This document shows, piece after piece, positions 1 to 12,307 of a DNA stretch of 64,000 nucleotides. The position numbers and the translations under genes are program-made. Where the stretch lies: NCBI GenBank assembly GCA_030141605.1, contig JAQGDQ010000016.1:1006999-1070998 (forward strand). Direction: 5' to 3'. Numbering within the stretch: position 1 is the first letter of the stretch; each line of letters starts with the position of its first letter. This stretch comes from Tubiluchus corallicola. Its lineage: Eukaryota; Priapulida; Priapulimorpha; Priapulimorphida; Tubiluchidae. Under the pieces are notes generated by a model. It had not been told where the DNA came from. It worked only from the letters and a program-made list of their open reading frames with translations, and did no database searches.

Positions 1-3000
1 GCAATGTTATAAACGAGGGGCAAAATTTTAAACAACTCCTTACGTTCGTAATCAGGCAATTTCTGACCGATCCATTGAGGCAGCCAATCATAAACAACTA
101 TTTTTTGATGAGTAGCAATGACCCACTTTCTGGCTTCATTAAATATTTTCTCATCTGACCAATCATTGTGGCAATTCTTTATCTGTGCTGCAAGGTAATT
201 ATGCCACCGGAACCACAGAATGCCAAACGTGAGCAAGAATGGATTTTCGTTACCACGTGGGTTACCAAGTTCTGAAACACAAAAGATTCACGCTGGTGTA
301 TGTAAGGAAGAATAAATGACAAAATATACTATATACTATGTCAGAAATCCACTTGAGTTTTTATTTTGATTATCAAACTAACGTGAAAAAGATCAATGCA
401 ATATACAAACACTCACTGAAAAATCTATTGACATTTTTTAATCTATCCGCGGTGGTGGAAGATTTCTGATCTCTTGGTGGTGGTGGATTTGCCATTGGAA
501 GTCGTATTCTGTTGATTTCTGGAAAATTAAATTTTTCATCCTCTTCCTTCTTTAACCTTCCATTTTTAAATTCTCTCAAAGCATCTGCCCAGGCCTTTGT
601 AGTGCCATATGTTAGACCTCCATCAAAGTATGCTGTTATTTCATTTAACTAAAAACAGAACAATTCAAAGAGTTTCAAAAGAAATTGGCCTGAAAAAAAG
701 TTGGTGGAAGTAATGAGTATTCTGTGCCAGTATGTAAAATGCAAATTTACTTCTGTAATAATAAGTGGTCCTATTTCTGAATATTGTGCAAATTTTTGCT
801 CCATGAAGGTGTTTGGTAAATTTTTCAAAAAAAATCTGGCAAGTGAGTGGGTCAGGAAAGTGCCTATTGTGGGAAGGCTCTGAGAGTCCAAACTATGTCT
901 ATTACACAATAAGCTGAATGCTAATATAGCAATGCAGAATGCTAATTCCAGTGATATACAGCACCCTATCTTTCACAAGCCTAGTCTACAGATTTCAGTT
1001 TTATAAGTTTTGCAGAAAAACTGGTAAAACCGGCCAGTTTTGGAAGTTTTCAGCTGTCGTTTCTCGTGAACTTCATGAATTGAAAAATGAGCTCCTCTAT
1101 GGAGACTGAGGCAGGTACGTATGATGAACCATTTGTTGTGAACAGTTCAACTGTCGCAGAGAAGATTGTGGATAATACAAACAAGTCTACAAATAACTAA
1201 ACATACCCAGAAAATCAATATGTTGACCAGCCGAACCCTGCAATTTTATGTACAAAAATCCACAAAAACAATTCAAGATTCCCTACAAGCACCAATTCAC
1301 ACCACAACATAACAATACACACACCACACTACACTGCACCAAACTGCAGCACATCATATCACATCAAAACAACAGCACACACCACCCATACCTCAACACA
1401 CCATACTTCACCACAACCAACACTGTACTACATCACACTACACTGCTCCACAACACAACTCACACAACATCCCACCACCCATAGCACACAACACCAAACC
1501 AAAACCAGAACAACAACAACCCACAGCAAACAACACCACACCTAACCATCACGACAACAACCCATGCCACACAACACTGCACCACATCATACAATAACCA
1601 CGACAATGACGACGATGGTGACGGTAACAACAATACCGACAACACAGATGCTCATCATTGAAAAAAATGAGATATGGAGAGTTTACCTGTTGGCGAGGAT
1701 TATTAGGTGAAAACCCCGTCCGCATGTCATAACGACTTCGCAGAAATGGCATTACAAACTCAGAATCATTTTCCTTATTATGCTCATGCCATTCAGGTAT
1801 TTTAATATTCAAGTATTCAGGTGGGCATCCGGGTCTCTGCGCATCCAGAATTTCTTCAACCACTTGCTGACCTACAATAACATATGAAATTATTATTGGA
1901 ATAATGTTTCACTATTGATAATAGGAACATTCATTATATTTCATAAGCCAAATTTGCTAGAAAAAGACAATTTGGATGATTTAAAATTCAAGTTTTAAAA
2001 ACCTCCAATCAAAGTTTATTTACAATTTTTTTCATTTTCCATTTTTTTGGCTAAATTTGGTCTAAAAAACCAAGGGAGCTTTATAATTGAGACAGAAAAT
2101 TAAATTTATATTATATAATTATTGCTATCAAGTTCAGAGCAAAAAGAATAAATAAACACATTTAAATTGACTTAAAACCACCTTGTACTAGATGAAGGAG
2201 TGCAGAAATAAGCACTCAAGTAGTTCAGTTACAATTATTTACTATCAAAATAACCGACTTTGCTACTTAAATTTTGAAATTACTGAAAAATTTGAAAGCA
2301 GATTATGATTAACTGCAAAGAAAGGAGCTACACCCAAGAGCTAAAATATCATGTTTGCTTGTTGTGAGATAATCTACCTGATCTGACAAGGAAACTTCAA
2401 TGTTAATAAAAATTTCATAGCAAAAACTAGTGACATGTAACTCACCAAAAAATACTAGCAAAGCTGTTTTGTTATCATTAGATAAATGGCCAGTTTCTCC
2501 TTTAAAAAGCATATCACTAATTTTAAAAGGATTCGGTCTGTCAAGTCCAGAGGCGTCATATGATCCATCCGAGTATGCTGGTGGTAGAATTCGCACAAGA
2601 GGTGTGTCTAAAAACAAAAAAATATAACACGATTATTAGGTTTAGATGTCTAGTTTTAATCGCTACTTTAGTTAGCTTACCAAAAGTTATCCAACCAGCT
2701 CAAATTTAAAATATTTTTTTGATGGAGCCTGTCATCGATTTACAACCTATTTGATTAGTGGCTGTTCAACATTACTGGTAGTACAAAACAAACAATCAAC
2801 TCAAAGATAATATTATATCTTTATTATACATGTCCGACTTGAGTCAAAATCGTCTTAGGACCAGCCCATCGGAACCGAATGTAGTCCTAAGCCGACCAGT
2901 AGGTGTACAATCTATTAGCTTTTATTTGTGATTATCACTTCTCTTCTTGTTCTCAACATCTAAATTTGATGCAAATATATCTTATGAATGTAGAATACAG

Positions 3001-4724
3001 TTTCCTCTAGAATCCAAACAATTTCTCTAGTTAAACTGTCAATTGTTTGGTGTGTAAGATAAATGGTAAAGGAAATGGGCAAAGAAAAAAAATTCTGCAA
3101 AATTACCAGATCCTTCGATTTGAAGATATTATTCTTCAATTCAATTTCAATTCTAATTTAATTGTACTATTTTTGTCTTAGGGACAAATTAATGGAATCA
3201 ATAAAATAATCATATTATACAAACTGCTATTCATCATTTTCATTCTGTACAACAAAATGTGACACATTAAAAACTTTTCTATCCAAACTGTGTGCAACTT
3301 GCTCATAGTGATAACCAATTAGAGTCAGGCAATGTGGAGAAGGATAAGTGGTGTTTACCCACAGCTCCAAGATCTGGGTGAGCGAGATTGTTGTAGAAAC
3401 CATCATAGCCTTCATATTCAACCTCCCGATCTTGAAGAATAGATTCGCCTTCAGGGAAAAACCAACCTAAAATAACCACAAATGTGGAAGGCTGATAAAC
3501 TGTTTGCTTAACTGTAGCAGTTAAGTTAGTCAGTTAAATTCTTTGAATTTAAGGACTCATGATCATTTATTTATGTAAAGTTGCTTCTGATTTTAATTTT
3601 TATGAATTTTAACCAATTTCTCCAAAAATGTCTACAACATTGTACTCCAGATTTTAAGTTTCTTACTGACATTTAATTGAATGTTTCACAATAATTTGAC
3701 AATTTCTCGCAAAAATGTGAAACTGAGAAACATGGTATAAACTGAAAATAAGCTCTTGGCTTATTACACACTGACTCGACACCATAGGCACAGCCTGAAG
3801 GTTTGTTTAACTGTAGATTTAGTGTCTCTCAGGCCATAATTAAAAAAATTTAATGTAATGAATTTAATTACTTTTGGCCAACTTGCTTTGCATTTCAGTA
3901 ACGGACAGATTAAATTCAGCTGTGTCTTCAATCCTTTCAAACAAAAAAATTATGTGTGGGAGCATGGAGACAGCCCAGTCAGTGCTTGGCCAGTATAACG
4001 ACGAATGTTTTTCAGAGAAATGACAAAAATTTGAATGAACAATATGACTACATAGCAACTAGTAGTGTCAGATGATACACAATGTATGTAAAAACTATTC
4101 GCGTCATTATTCACACATTAAGTTTGTTTGTCCAAAATAAAATAAAATAAACAAACAAATACAATAAAGTGCAAATAAACAAAAATCTCATAAACAAGAT
4201 CTGAAAGCATAAGGATTCAGACTATGATAAACTAAATACCACAGAACTAAATTATGACTACCACAGATAAAAGGTTTGGCCTTGGCAGCGTTGACACCCA
4301 TTGCTAATAACCTAGCTGACGCAACACTTAGCAACAAAGCAAAACAAAACAAAAACTGACTTAAAAGAAACAGAAACAACAATGGTTGAGAAGTAAAAAA
4401 ACGAGCAAAAAATAAGTGTAGCATAACGATGTTGCGGCATTAAGACTATTGCCATAATTATATGATAATAAGGCCTTGAACACGCATAAAGTGTGAAGAA
4501 AGTAAATGTTTAAAACATAGTATGTAACTTACAAACACTGGTAACTTTTATACACAAAGAAACTTACAGCCTTCTGGTCGAAACTCTGTTCCGTTGTATA
4601 TGTCTGATGCATTGCAGCGTGCACTTTCTCGGTTACAACGTTTCTCTTGAGCTACCACGCTTAGAATGGTTAACAACAAAACCACAGCAAGGTAAGCTAG
4701 TATCCACACTTTGCGAATATTCAT
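1..4724 (-). CDS. DUOX: Dual oxidase (DUOX), N-terminal part, six exons, incomplete
   Basis: Exons on the minus strand: 4724-4568, 3466-3359, 2607-2446, 1871-1687, 648-417 and 271-1 (continues off the window). All introns are GT-AG and phases agree. DUOX is a membrane NADPH oxidase that releases H2O2; this part is the signal peptide and the extracellular peroxidase-homology domain. Residues 1-23 are a hydrophobic signal peptide (MNIRKVWILAYLAVV). Diagnostic DUOX stretches follow: YDGFYNNLAHPDLGAV, RPGCPPEYLNIKIP, FLRSRYDMRTGFSPNNPRQQ, and TFGILWFRWHNYLAAQ, which contains the putative proximal haem histidine. At the usual distal-histidine position the sequence is FFGQQVVEE, so that histidine is absent. 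An in-frame ATG at 4757 is an alternative start; 4724 gives a more normal signal peptide. The EF-hand, ferric-reductase and NADPH-binding parts lie outside the window. Confidence 0.93.
1245..1560 (+). repeat. CA/ACC-rich degenerate minisatellite in DUOX intron
   Basis: The plus strand is almost free of G and made of ACAC, CCAC and ACAACA units (for example cacaccacactacactgcac). It gives long meaningless open frames rich in H, T and N. A related short tract lies at 12660-12770. Confidence 0.8.
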
Positions 4725-5792
4725 TTCACTACTGCTAGAAAATTTGTCACAAACCAATCACCCGTCAAACAACAGTGTGTATCTGAGTGAAAAATTCCGT
4801 CAATATATACACACGAAAAAAACTGACATCAAAGTTCAGCGTTCAGGTTCTTTACATAACCAAAAATAAATAATTTGTTTACTCTGCAAAGTTTACTAAA
4901 CAGAAACTACATCATAAAGTCACAAAAATTCTTTCGCTTCACCACAATAAATGTACATTTGCAGCTGCATAAACATCCAGGATGTTGAACCAATCCTCAT
5001 GACTTCCTTCTGAGTTCATAAAAGTGAAAAATTACGCTGTTTGTAACAGTAGACTGTAACACAGAGTGCTTACCTCTGCAGGAATTGATAAATAAGTGTT
5101 GCATAAGAGTTTCCTTCCTCGTTGTTATCGATTAATTATCATGTATTTTTCCTTCAGTCAAAGGTGCAACTTCTATATAGTTAAAGTAACACAGTCTGCA
5201 TTTTAGTGACCAGTGCGACTCTGTTTTCTTTTGTCATGTAAGTATCATTTCTACCTTTCTGTGACTAGCAGTAAATGAGTTATAGATGCAAATGTCAGAG
5301 ACGTTATCAGTAAAAACTCAGATTTGAATTTAAAATGCCAGTTTTTAAATAAAATTTGCTAGCTAACGCTAACAAAAATTCCTCATGAATGGATCGGCAT
5401 TCTATTAATGTGAACACACAACTGCATATACAAACAATTCCTTTTAATTGTAAATCATGCCTAATAAGTGTACAGTTTTTCTTTTTAGAGTCTACTAGTT
5501 TATTTTTTATATTTAAGATGTTAGTAAATAATACACATAATGTTAAATATGTGAAGAAATCAAGGCTTTTGGGTTCTATTCGAAACCCTCTGGGTATAAT
5601 CTATGTTCTTGACAAAAAAAAATCTCACTGCCAGATTGCAAAAAGTATAAATATTATTTTGACAAGCAGTCAATGATCTCAGTCAAAATAATACAGGAAG
5701 ACTGCATTTTCGATTATTATTAAATGACAGAAAATAGCAATTTAAAGAATAAGTTATGATTTACCAGTAGAATAAGCATTTGAATCTACGAA
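4725..5792. promoter_or_regulatory. Bidirectional promoter region between DUOX and DUOXA
   Basis: The DUOX start (minus, 4724) and DUOXA start (plus, 5793) face away from each other across 1,068 bp with no convincing coding sequence. The interval must contain both 5' UTRs and promoters. No clear TATA box or CpG island was seen; the sequence is AT-rich. Shared regulation is inferred from the arrangement, which is also known for vertebrate DUOX/DUOXA pairs. Confidence 0.6.
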
Positions 5793-8700
5793 ATGGCATA
5801 CGGAGCATTTCGATCGTATGGGTATCCTACCATGTACCCATCCAATCTCAATCCAGTGTTGGCAGATGTACTCTTAGCAGGATTTGTGTATGCTGCCTGT
5901 ATTGTTGCATTCTCTTTTCTGGTCATCATGCCCGGAATCCGAGGAAAAGAGGTAAGAAATGGTACCTAATGCCATCAACATTTTTTGCTAATTAGAAAAT
6001 TACCTGAAGTAAGTTACATACCAGCGACTATTCTATAAAAGTGCAACCAACTTTAATCTTATGAAGTGAGACTGTGATCACAGTTTTTTATAAGACCAAC
6101 AATGCACAATACACTTGCTGAAATTTTTTTAATACGTACTAACTGTATTTTAATAACCTTCCAGAGAAAATGGGTGCTAATCAGAGGAATATTCAGCATC
6201 AGTTTGGGAGCCATAATCATGTGTAAGCATTGTACAAGTAATTACTAGGCTAGTGTACAGTATAGTAAAGTGTAAAGCTAAATCTGTGCTTATTTGATTG
6301 TGTTTACCTGTAGTAATGAAGAATTCTTGTCAAGGAACATGGATACAAATTCACAGTAGGCCTACTTAACCAAGTGGCATTGTTTTCAGGAGAAAAGTGA
6401 TTTAAAAAAAATGAAAACTAGGTTGTAATCTGAAATTGAAACTGTGTCTTAAGCACACACACAAAAGTTAATTACTGTAGCACGAAAACTATAATGCCAC
6501 CTGACTGAAGGGAGTAACGCAACTGTGATGCATTAGGTACAACAGCTCAATAACAGAATGCATGCACATTTAGCAAAATATCTCAGGATCAAACACAGAA
6601 TTTGGTCTCTCAACCATCAACATTTCAATTTTTCTCAAATTAATAAACCATGTGTTTTTTTTTCCAATTACATTTCTGCCTGAATTGCAAATATCAATGT
6701 CATCCCATCAACATTATTATCGACATCAATATCTTCGTCACAATCACCATAACAGTCACCTTCACTATCACCATCATCATCATCGTCGTCGTCATCATCA
6801 TCATCGTCGTCGTCGTCATCATCACCATCATGCCCACCACCATCACCACCAACACCACCACCGCAATCATTGCCATCACCATAACTATTATGCTTATGTC
6901 CACAATAACAAGAAACGTTAGGAATCAAAAAACAGCAAATCAATTTAGAAAAGGGATTTTGTTTTCAGTTACCGACATTGATGAAAAGATTGTTAGTCAC
7001 CAAGTTCTGTTAGACATCCGATTCCAAGACGAATTTGCAGCAAAATATGAAAGCAATGAATATAGTAACAATGATAAACAAGCATCAGAGTAACAGATTT
7101 TGTGTCGCCATTGGCATTTTTTATAAGTCCAATTTCGTATAATCACATTTGTGTAATAATAATAAACAATATTACTATAAAACTATGTTTTCAGTAACAA
7201 ACTATGGGCAATCATGGGAAGTAGCACACGTCAAACACAAAACAGCTTACAAAGCAACAACTGGAAAGGAAGTGGAAGCGGAAATTGGAGTGAAGATAGG
7301 ATTGCGAAGTGTTAATATTACGCTGAATGGTAAAATACGTGAATCTTAATGGCTATACTTAAAAAAGCTTGATTTTTCTATTAAACAGGTTATGCTGCTC
7401 AAGTACTGCTTGGGCTATCAAGGTTCACGTTTTACAGAGCCCGACTAAAACAGAATATGAACCGTTAAATTTAGCAGACTGTCATCATATTTCGATGGTG
7501 AAACCAATAAAACAAAACGTAAAGGTTTATATGAGAAAATGTGTTTGAATTTTTATGAAATATAAATAATGCTTTCGTTGGTAAAGTTCTTTCAGCAAAT
7601 ATCAAATTGCTTCTAAACTATTGTACTCTCTAGTAGCAATAAAATAGCTTAGAATGCAGAGTAGAATGGAAACCAATATAATTATATAAGAGTTCTGTCA
7701 ATTCTCAATTACATAAAGTCACCCAAAAGGGATAAAACGCACAGAGAAAACAGTTGTCTTCTTAATGATCAGATTCAGCACAACTACTAAAGAAAAAATG
7801 AATAAACCTTAGAAAGACCAATGCTGTAAACGTAACCAAACTTAATACACTATAAAACACAAAGAGTGCGAATCATCAGTAATAACGACAAGCTTCAACC
7901 ACAAATCAAAACTCAAAAGTTGACATCTTTACTCTTTGCAAAATAAACAGACAAATACTGACAAAATTATACAAGCAATCATCAGAGCTGACATAAAATT
8001 TATCACCAATTTACTGCTATGTTTTCAGCTGATGATGACAACGAACTGAACGAAACAATAAACTACAATGAACGTTTCACATTTGGGTGGCAGAATGGAA
8101 GGATAGGATTTGGACCATACTGTATGTATTAGTTTACTGTAAGCAGTACTATTAGTAGGCATTGTAATTACAAGAGTGCACATTGTAGGTATCTAAATTT
8201 TGAGAAACATTCCTGTTTTTAATGTGTAGTATGTTCTCCCAGCAAACTATAACCTTATATGTTAATTTATTACCTGGGCAATGTTTTCAGGGATCTTACA
8301 ATACACTGCCCTCTGACACTTCCTCTATTAACACAGTTTTAATATTGGCTTATTTGTAATGTAATTAATGTAAAATAAATGTATCTTATACCTTATTTAT
8401 TTCCAAAAACTAATACGTAAGCTGAATAATTCTAAAAAAACATTGTAATCTAGTTGTAGATGATTCACAACTTAAAAATTTGAATTAGATTCCAATAACA
8501 AATGCATCTTATGCATGCATATAGCAAGAGAGGTTTTTTACACTTTAGCAAGCATATTTAATCAGGAGTTTCGAGCGGCACAGTATAGAGGACTGCCATA
8601 TCCCATCTTAGCAGTTGCTGAATACTTTACACTGGATGGAGAAGGAATCCGATGGGGACGTCATTATCGCCAAGCCGGATTCTATGCTCATATCATGATG

Positions 8701-11700
8701 TGGTATGCACATTTTAGCTAAATATACATCTTCCTTTATAGTTAGAAATAACCTGAAAAGTATAACAGGCAAAACCACCCAGATGCAAATTATTGATGGT
8801 CATCCATCCCTGAACCAGTTTTTTAGTCACCCAATTGTTTACTAACCACACTTGGTGCTGCTTAAACTAGAGTAAGTGAACGATGATATTTCTCTTTTAA
8901 TACAACTTAGTACACTGTAAACAGAAATTTAGCACAAAATGGTTGGGCCTATGCTTAATGCTTATGGTTGTGGCTAGACTGAAACCTTATACATTATCAA
9001 ACCAAATCCTCTAAGATGAGACAGTTTGGCACTGAGTATTCATGTTCGGATGTGAATATGTTGCTCCTTGAGGCAAGCAACTGCAATCAGTATGACGAAC
9101 GAAGCCAGTCAAATGAGTATTGAACCAGGAAACAATCATCTATTCCCTAATTAGCACTGGCGATGCTTAATTTCAGGTGTTAGGTAAACACATAACTTTG
9201 CTTTTCCTTCACGCCATAGTGAACACATAGGTCGAAATTCACATTATCCTAATATTCAGATTAGTGTTAGGTTTTGTATTCTCAATAAACTTTAGCTGCT
9301 TGCACTTACAATGCACAACTCAAAATGAGTTCAGGTATATAAACTAACTGAAAACAGTGGTGACAAAATTGATAACACAAAAACATAGTGAAAGCAAAAT
9401 CTATACTATCATCATGTAGCAGGCTCAGTTATCGTGATCTCAACTCAAAAGCAAGTACCTCTTTTACACCAGGTTAGCATTTCCGCTATGGGTACTGACT
9501 AACATTCTGTTCTTCATGGTCATCAGTTATGGAGCAATGTTTCTGGCAATGACCGGTGGAAGTATGCTAACAGCCATCGTTCTGTACTCCAGCATTCGCA
9601 ATAGTGCACCACTCCATATTCAATTTGATGAACACGTAGAATTATCATTCCACTATGGCGCTTCCTATTTCGTTACACTTGTAGCAGGTAACAGTGTTAT
9701 TAATATGAACAATTAAGAAACACGAAAATGACATTTTTTAAAATTCATTTTAATTTTACTTGTAAACTTTTTTATTAGCGCGTACAAGAAAAAATAGCAT
9801 GGCAAGTTCATCAGCAGAAAGTTACAGGAGCAACAAACCAAATGTTCTATAAATAATTTGCCAAGACCTCTTAACCTAAACATGAACTTGGCAAAAATGT
9901 CAGAAAAACTTGGGCTTCATAGCATCAGATCACACTGCAGATATATATTTTGTCTATAGCATGAACAAAATGAATTTTCAGTTGTTTACTTTTATAACAA
10001 CGTTACCTTTAAGACAGCATGGACTAATTCAGACAGTGTTTGTCACTTGCCTATGCCTGGTCCAGTGCATGTGTCATGGCATGCCGTGTGTGACTGAGTA
10101 ATCTGCCCTGATTTTCTTCTTACGGCTTCTATCTTGGACCCTTAAATAATCTCAGCTTTTTAACCACACGATTGTCAAAACCCCTACCCCAGTAATTTAT
10201 CCTGCAGGTAATGTCACTCTATGTACGATAGAACTAGAGTTAAACAACTTTTTACATTCTGGTTTCTGAGACTAAAATCTACGTAACATTTACAGATTAC
10301 CTGATGCATAACAAATAAGCAAGTTAAAAGCATAATTCCTGCACAAATAAAACTTTTCCAGGTTTGATTACTTTGCTGGCAGCCGCAGTCATATACTTCA
10401 TGGATCTCAGATATCCAAATGAAATACATACCTTTTTTGGGCTAGATATTCTGCAAGACTATGAAGACTTTTATGCAGGTAAATTTCAAACCAAATGCAA
10501 ACACTTGATGTTCTGTAAACAGTTGCAATAAACTGCTACAATGAATAAGGTTCCCTGGTGACAAATTTGGTAGTTTATTTATACAATTTGGCCCGCAAAG
10601 GTGAAATCTGGAATTCATGGCAAGGCCTACTTAACACAGAGACCAGAGCCTCTGAAATGGCAGGTGTCTTAACCACATTTGGATACATATACATTCTCAG
10701 TTAATAAGATAAACAACTAGAATCAGTATGTCACATGGAACCACACAGAGCAAGTACTAAATGCAGATGGTCACGAGGCATCCAAGGAGCAACTTAACTT
10801 CGGCTGCAAAGTACACAAACATGGCCACTCACTTAGTCACCTCTCCTCAAAACAACATAATACGCTGTACATGCAAACAGATACTGCGAAATTCAGAGTG
10901 ATTCCTACACGTGACATAGATAAAGTGGCTTTTTTAACAACATTTTAATTATAAAAAAGCAGAATTGAGAATTTTCAAGTGAAAAACAGATACGTTTATT
11001 ACAATGACTAGTTAGTGACTGACTAACCAAAATCAGCAAAACTAGAAACAATTAAAGATGGCCAAGAAAATAAGTGAGAAAAATATAAATATAGAAATGT
11101 ATATGTTATAAACTGGGAGATATCAGTACTAAAAGTACAAGCTATATAAAGAATTCAGAGAACAACAACATTTCACTTAACATATTAATAATTGTTGCTA
11201 CACTGTATTAAAGCATGTGCTAGCACAATTCAAATTTTAAACAGTATTAAAACACGTGTCAGGCAGGTGGGGCCACATAACGTCAATTCTAAATACCACT
11301 TTTAATCACACCTCTGTTTTTCCAGAACCACATGAACTGGGAATAAAGGTCGCACCAGATACAAATATTAAAGATCGCAAAGAAGGCAGTCGAGACGAAC
11401 TTGTGACAAACGAAGCCGGATTAGCAGAGAACGATGTGGAAGCTCCACAAATTAAATTACCGCAGGTAAACACATCATGCAGGGACATAAAATAAAATTA
11501 TCAATGCAGGAATAGACAGTTCTGACAAATCTTCAAAAACAATTCCCATACATAAGAATGGTAACAGTGTTTAAAATTCTGTTCAAAATCATTACACTAT
11601 TTATTTTTTATGTTTAGATTTGTACTGTTAATTTTCAAAGGCACTTACTTCAGCCTATCTTTTTGTATTTTTCTATGAACTCATTTTCAACAGAAATCTT

Positions 11701-12307
11701 TACTACATGTGCTACTATTTTGCTACTGCTAGTGAGTGACGACTAGTGGATAAACAGTACAGCTTTGTGACTGTTATTACCAATGCTATAGCTAGAGACC
11801 ACAAGAAGCTACCAGTCCAATACTGCCACCACTATCATTACTACTACATTAGCTATAAAATGATTAAAAAAATCAAACACTGGCATGCCTAAACTAAATC
11901 TTCACATGCATGCGAATTGAGCTTCTAATTTTTTCATTTATCATATACCCACAGCAAGTACCCGTAATGAGAAGACGAGCCGGAACTAAATTCGCTAAGA
12001 GTGCAGTGAGGAAGCCAGTTATTACTCCACGACACCACAGTAAACACTCAGGTGCAGCACCCGTAACACAAATTGAGGATGATGATGATATTCCTCTGTA
12101 TGAAAACGTGGACCGAAGAGACACCGTTGGGTAAGCATATTAAGACTTTTGGACACCTGAAGCTAAACTAATGCGTAAATTGTAAAAGAAATGCCAACTG
12201 CAATATCAATTTCAGGTCTTAAAACATTTGTTGGTTGTGTATGTCACATGAATGATTTTTTTTTCAGATACCATGCAGCAGCTGAAAATGTTGACCTTGC
12301 CATCTGA
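5793..12307 (+). CDS. DUOXA: Dual oxidase maturation factor (DUOXA), complete, 10 exons, 428 aa
   Basis: Exons: 5793-5951, 6165-6222, 7195-7329, 8029-8121, 8549-8702, 9473-9687, 10362-10478, 11326-11465, 11955-12130, 12268-12307. All introns are GT-AG and the total of 1,287 nt is exactly 429 codons. DUOXA is a multi-pass ER protein that chaperones DUOX out of the ER. TM1 is near residues 25-46 and ends in VIMPGIRGKE, the family's conserved (I/V)xPGIRGK motif. The extracellular loop carries GLRSVNITLN (N-glycosylation at N113) and LNETINYNE (N125), both hallmarks of DUOXA. More TM segments lie around residues 198-240 and 262-285. The C-terminal tail of about 120 residues is polar, with an RRR cluster and an acidic EDDDD run, and is longer than in vertebrate DUOXA2. 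The gene lies head-to-head with DUOX and ends convergently with ZFR. Confidence 0.95.
6700..6905 (+). repeat. CAT/CAC/CGT trinucleotide repeat tract in DUOXA intron 2
   Basis: Imperfect (CAT)n/(CAC)n/(CGT)n repeats lie wholly inside the intron between exons 2 and 3. In the three plus frames they read as His, Ile/Val or Ser runs, and on the minus strand as Asp runs, so the open frames here are compositional artefacts. Confidence 0.88.

Noticed and set aside
3864-4058. 64-codon minus frame between DUOX exons 1 and 2
   Set aside because: It reads plausibly, but exons 1 and 2 join in phase without it and no good acceptor precedes it.
5389-5676. 95-codon plus frame upstream of DUOXA
   Set aside because: Lys/Ile/Asn-rich, no similarity, and it lies in the promoter/5' UTR interval.
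6650-7093. Open frames of up to 147 codons on both strands
   Set aside because: They are produced by the CAT/CAC trinucleotide tract (His, Ile/Val or Asp runs) and lie inside a DUOXA intron whose flanking exons splice in phase without them.
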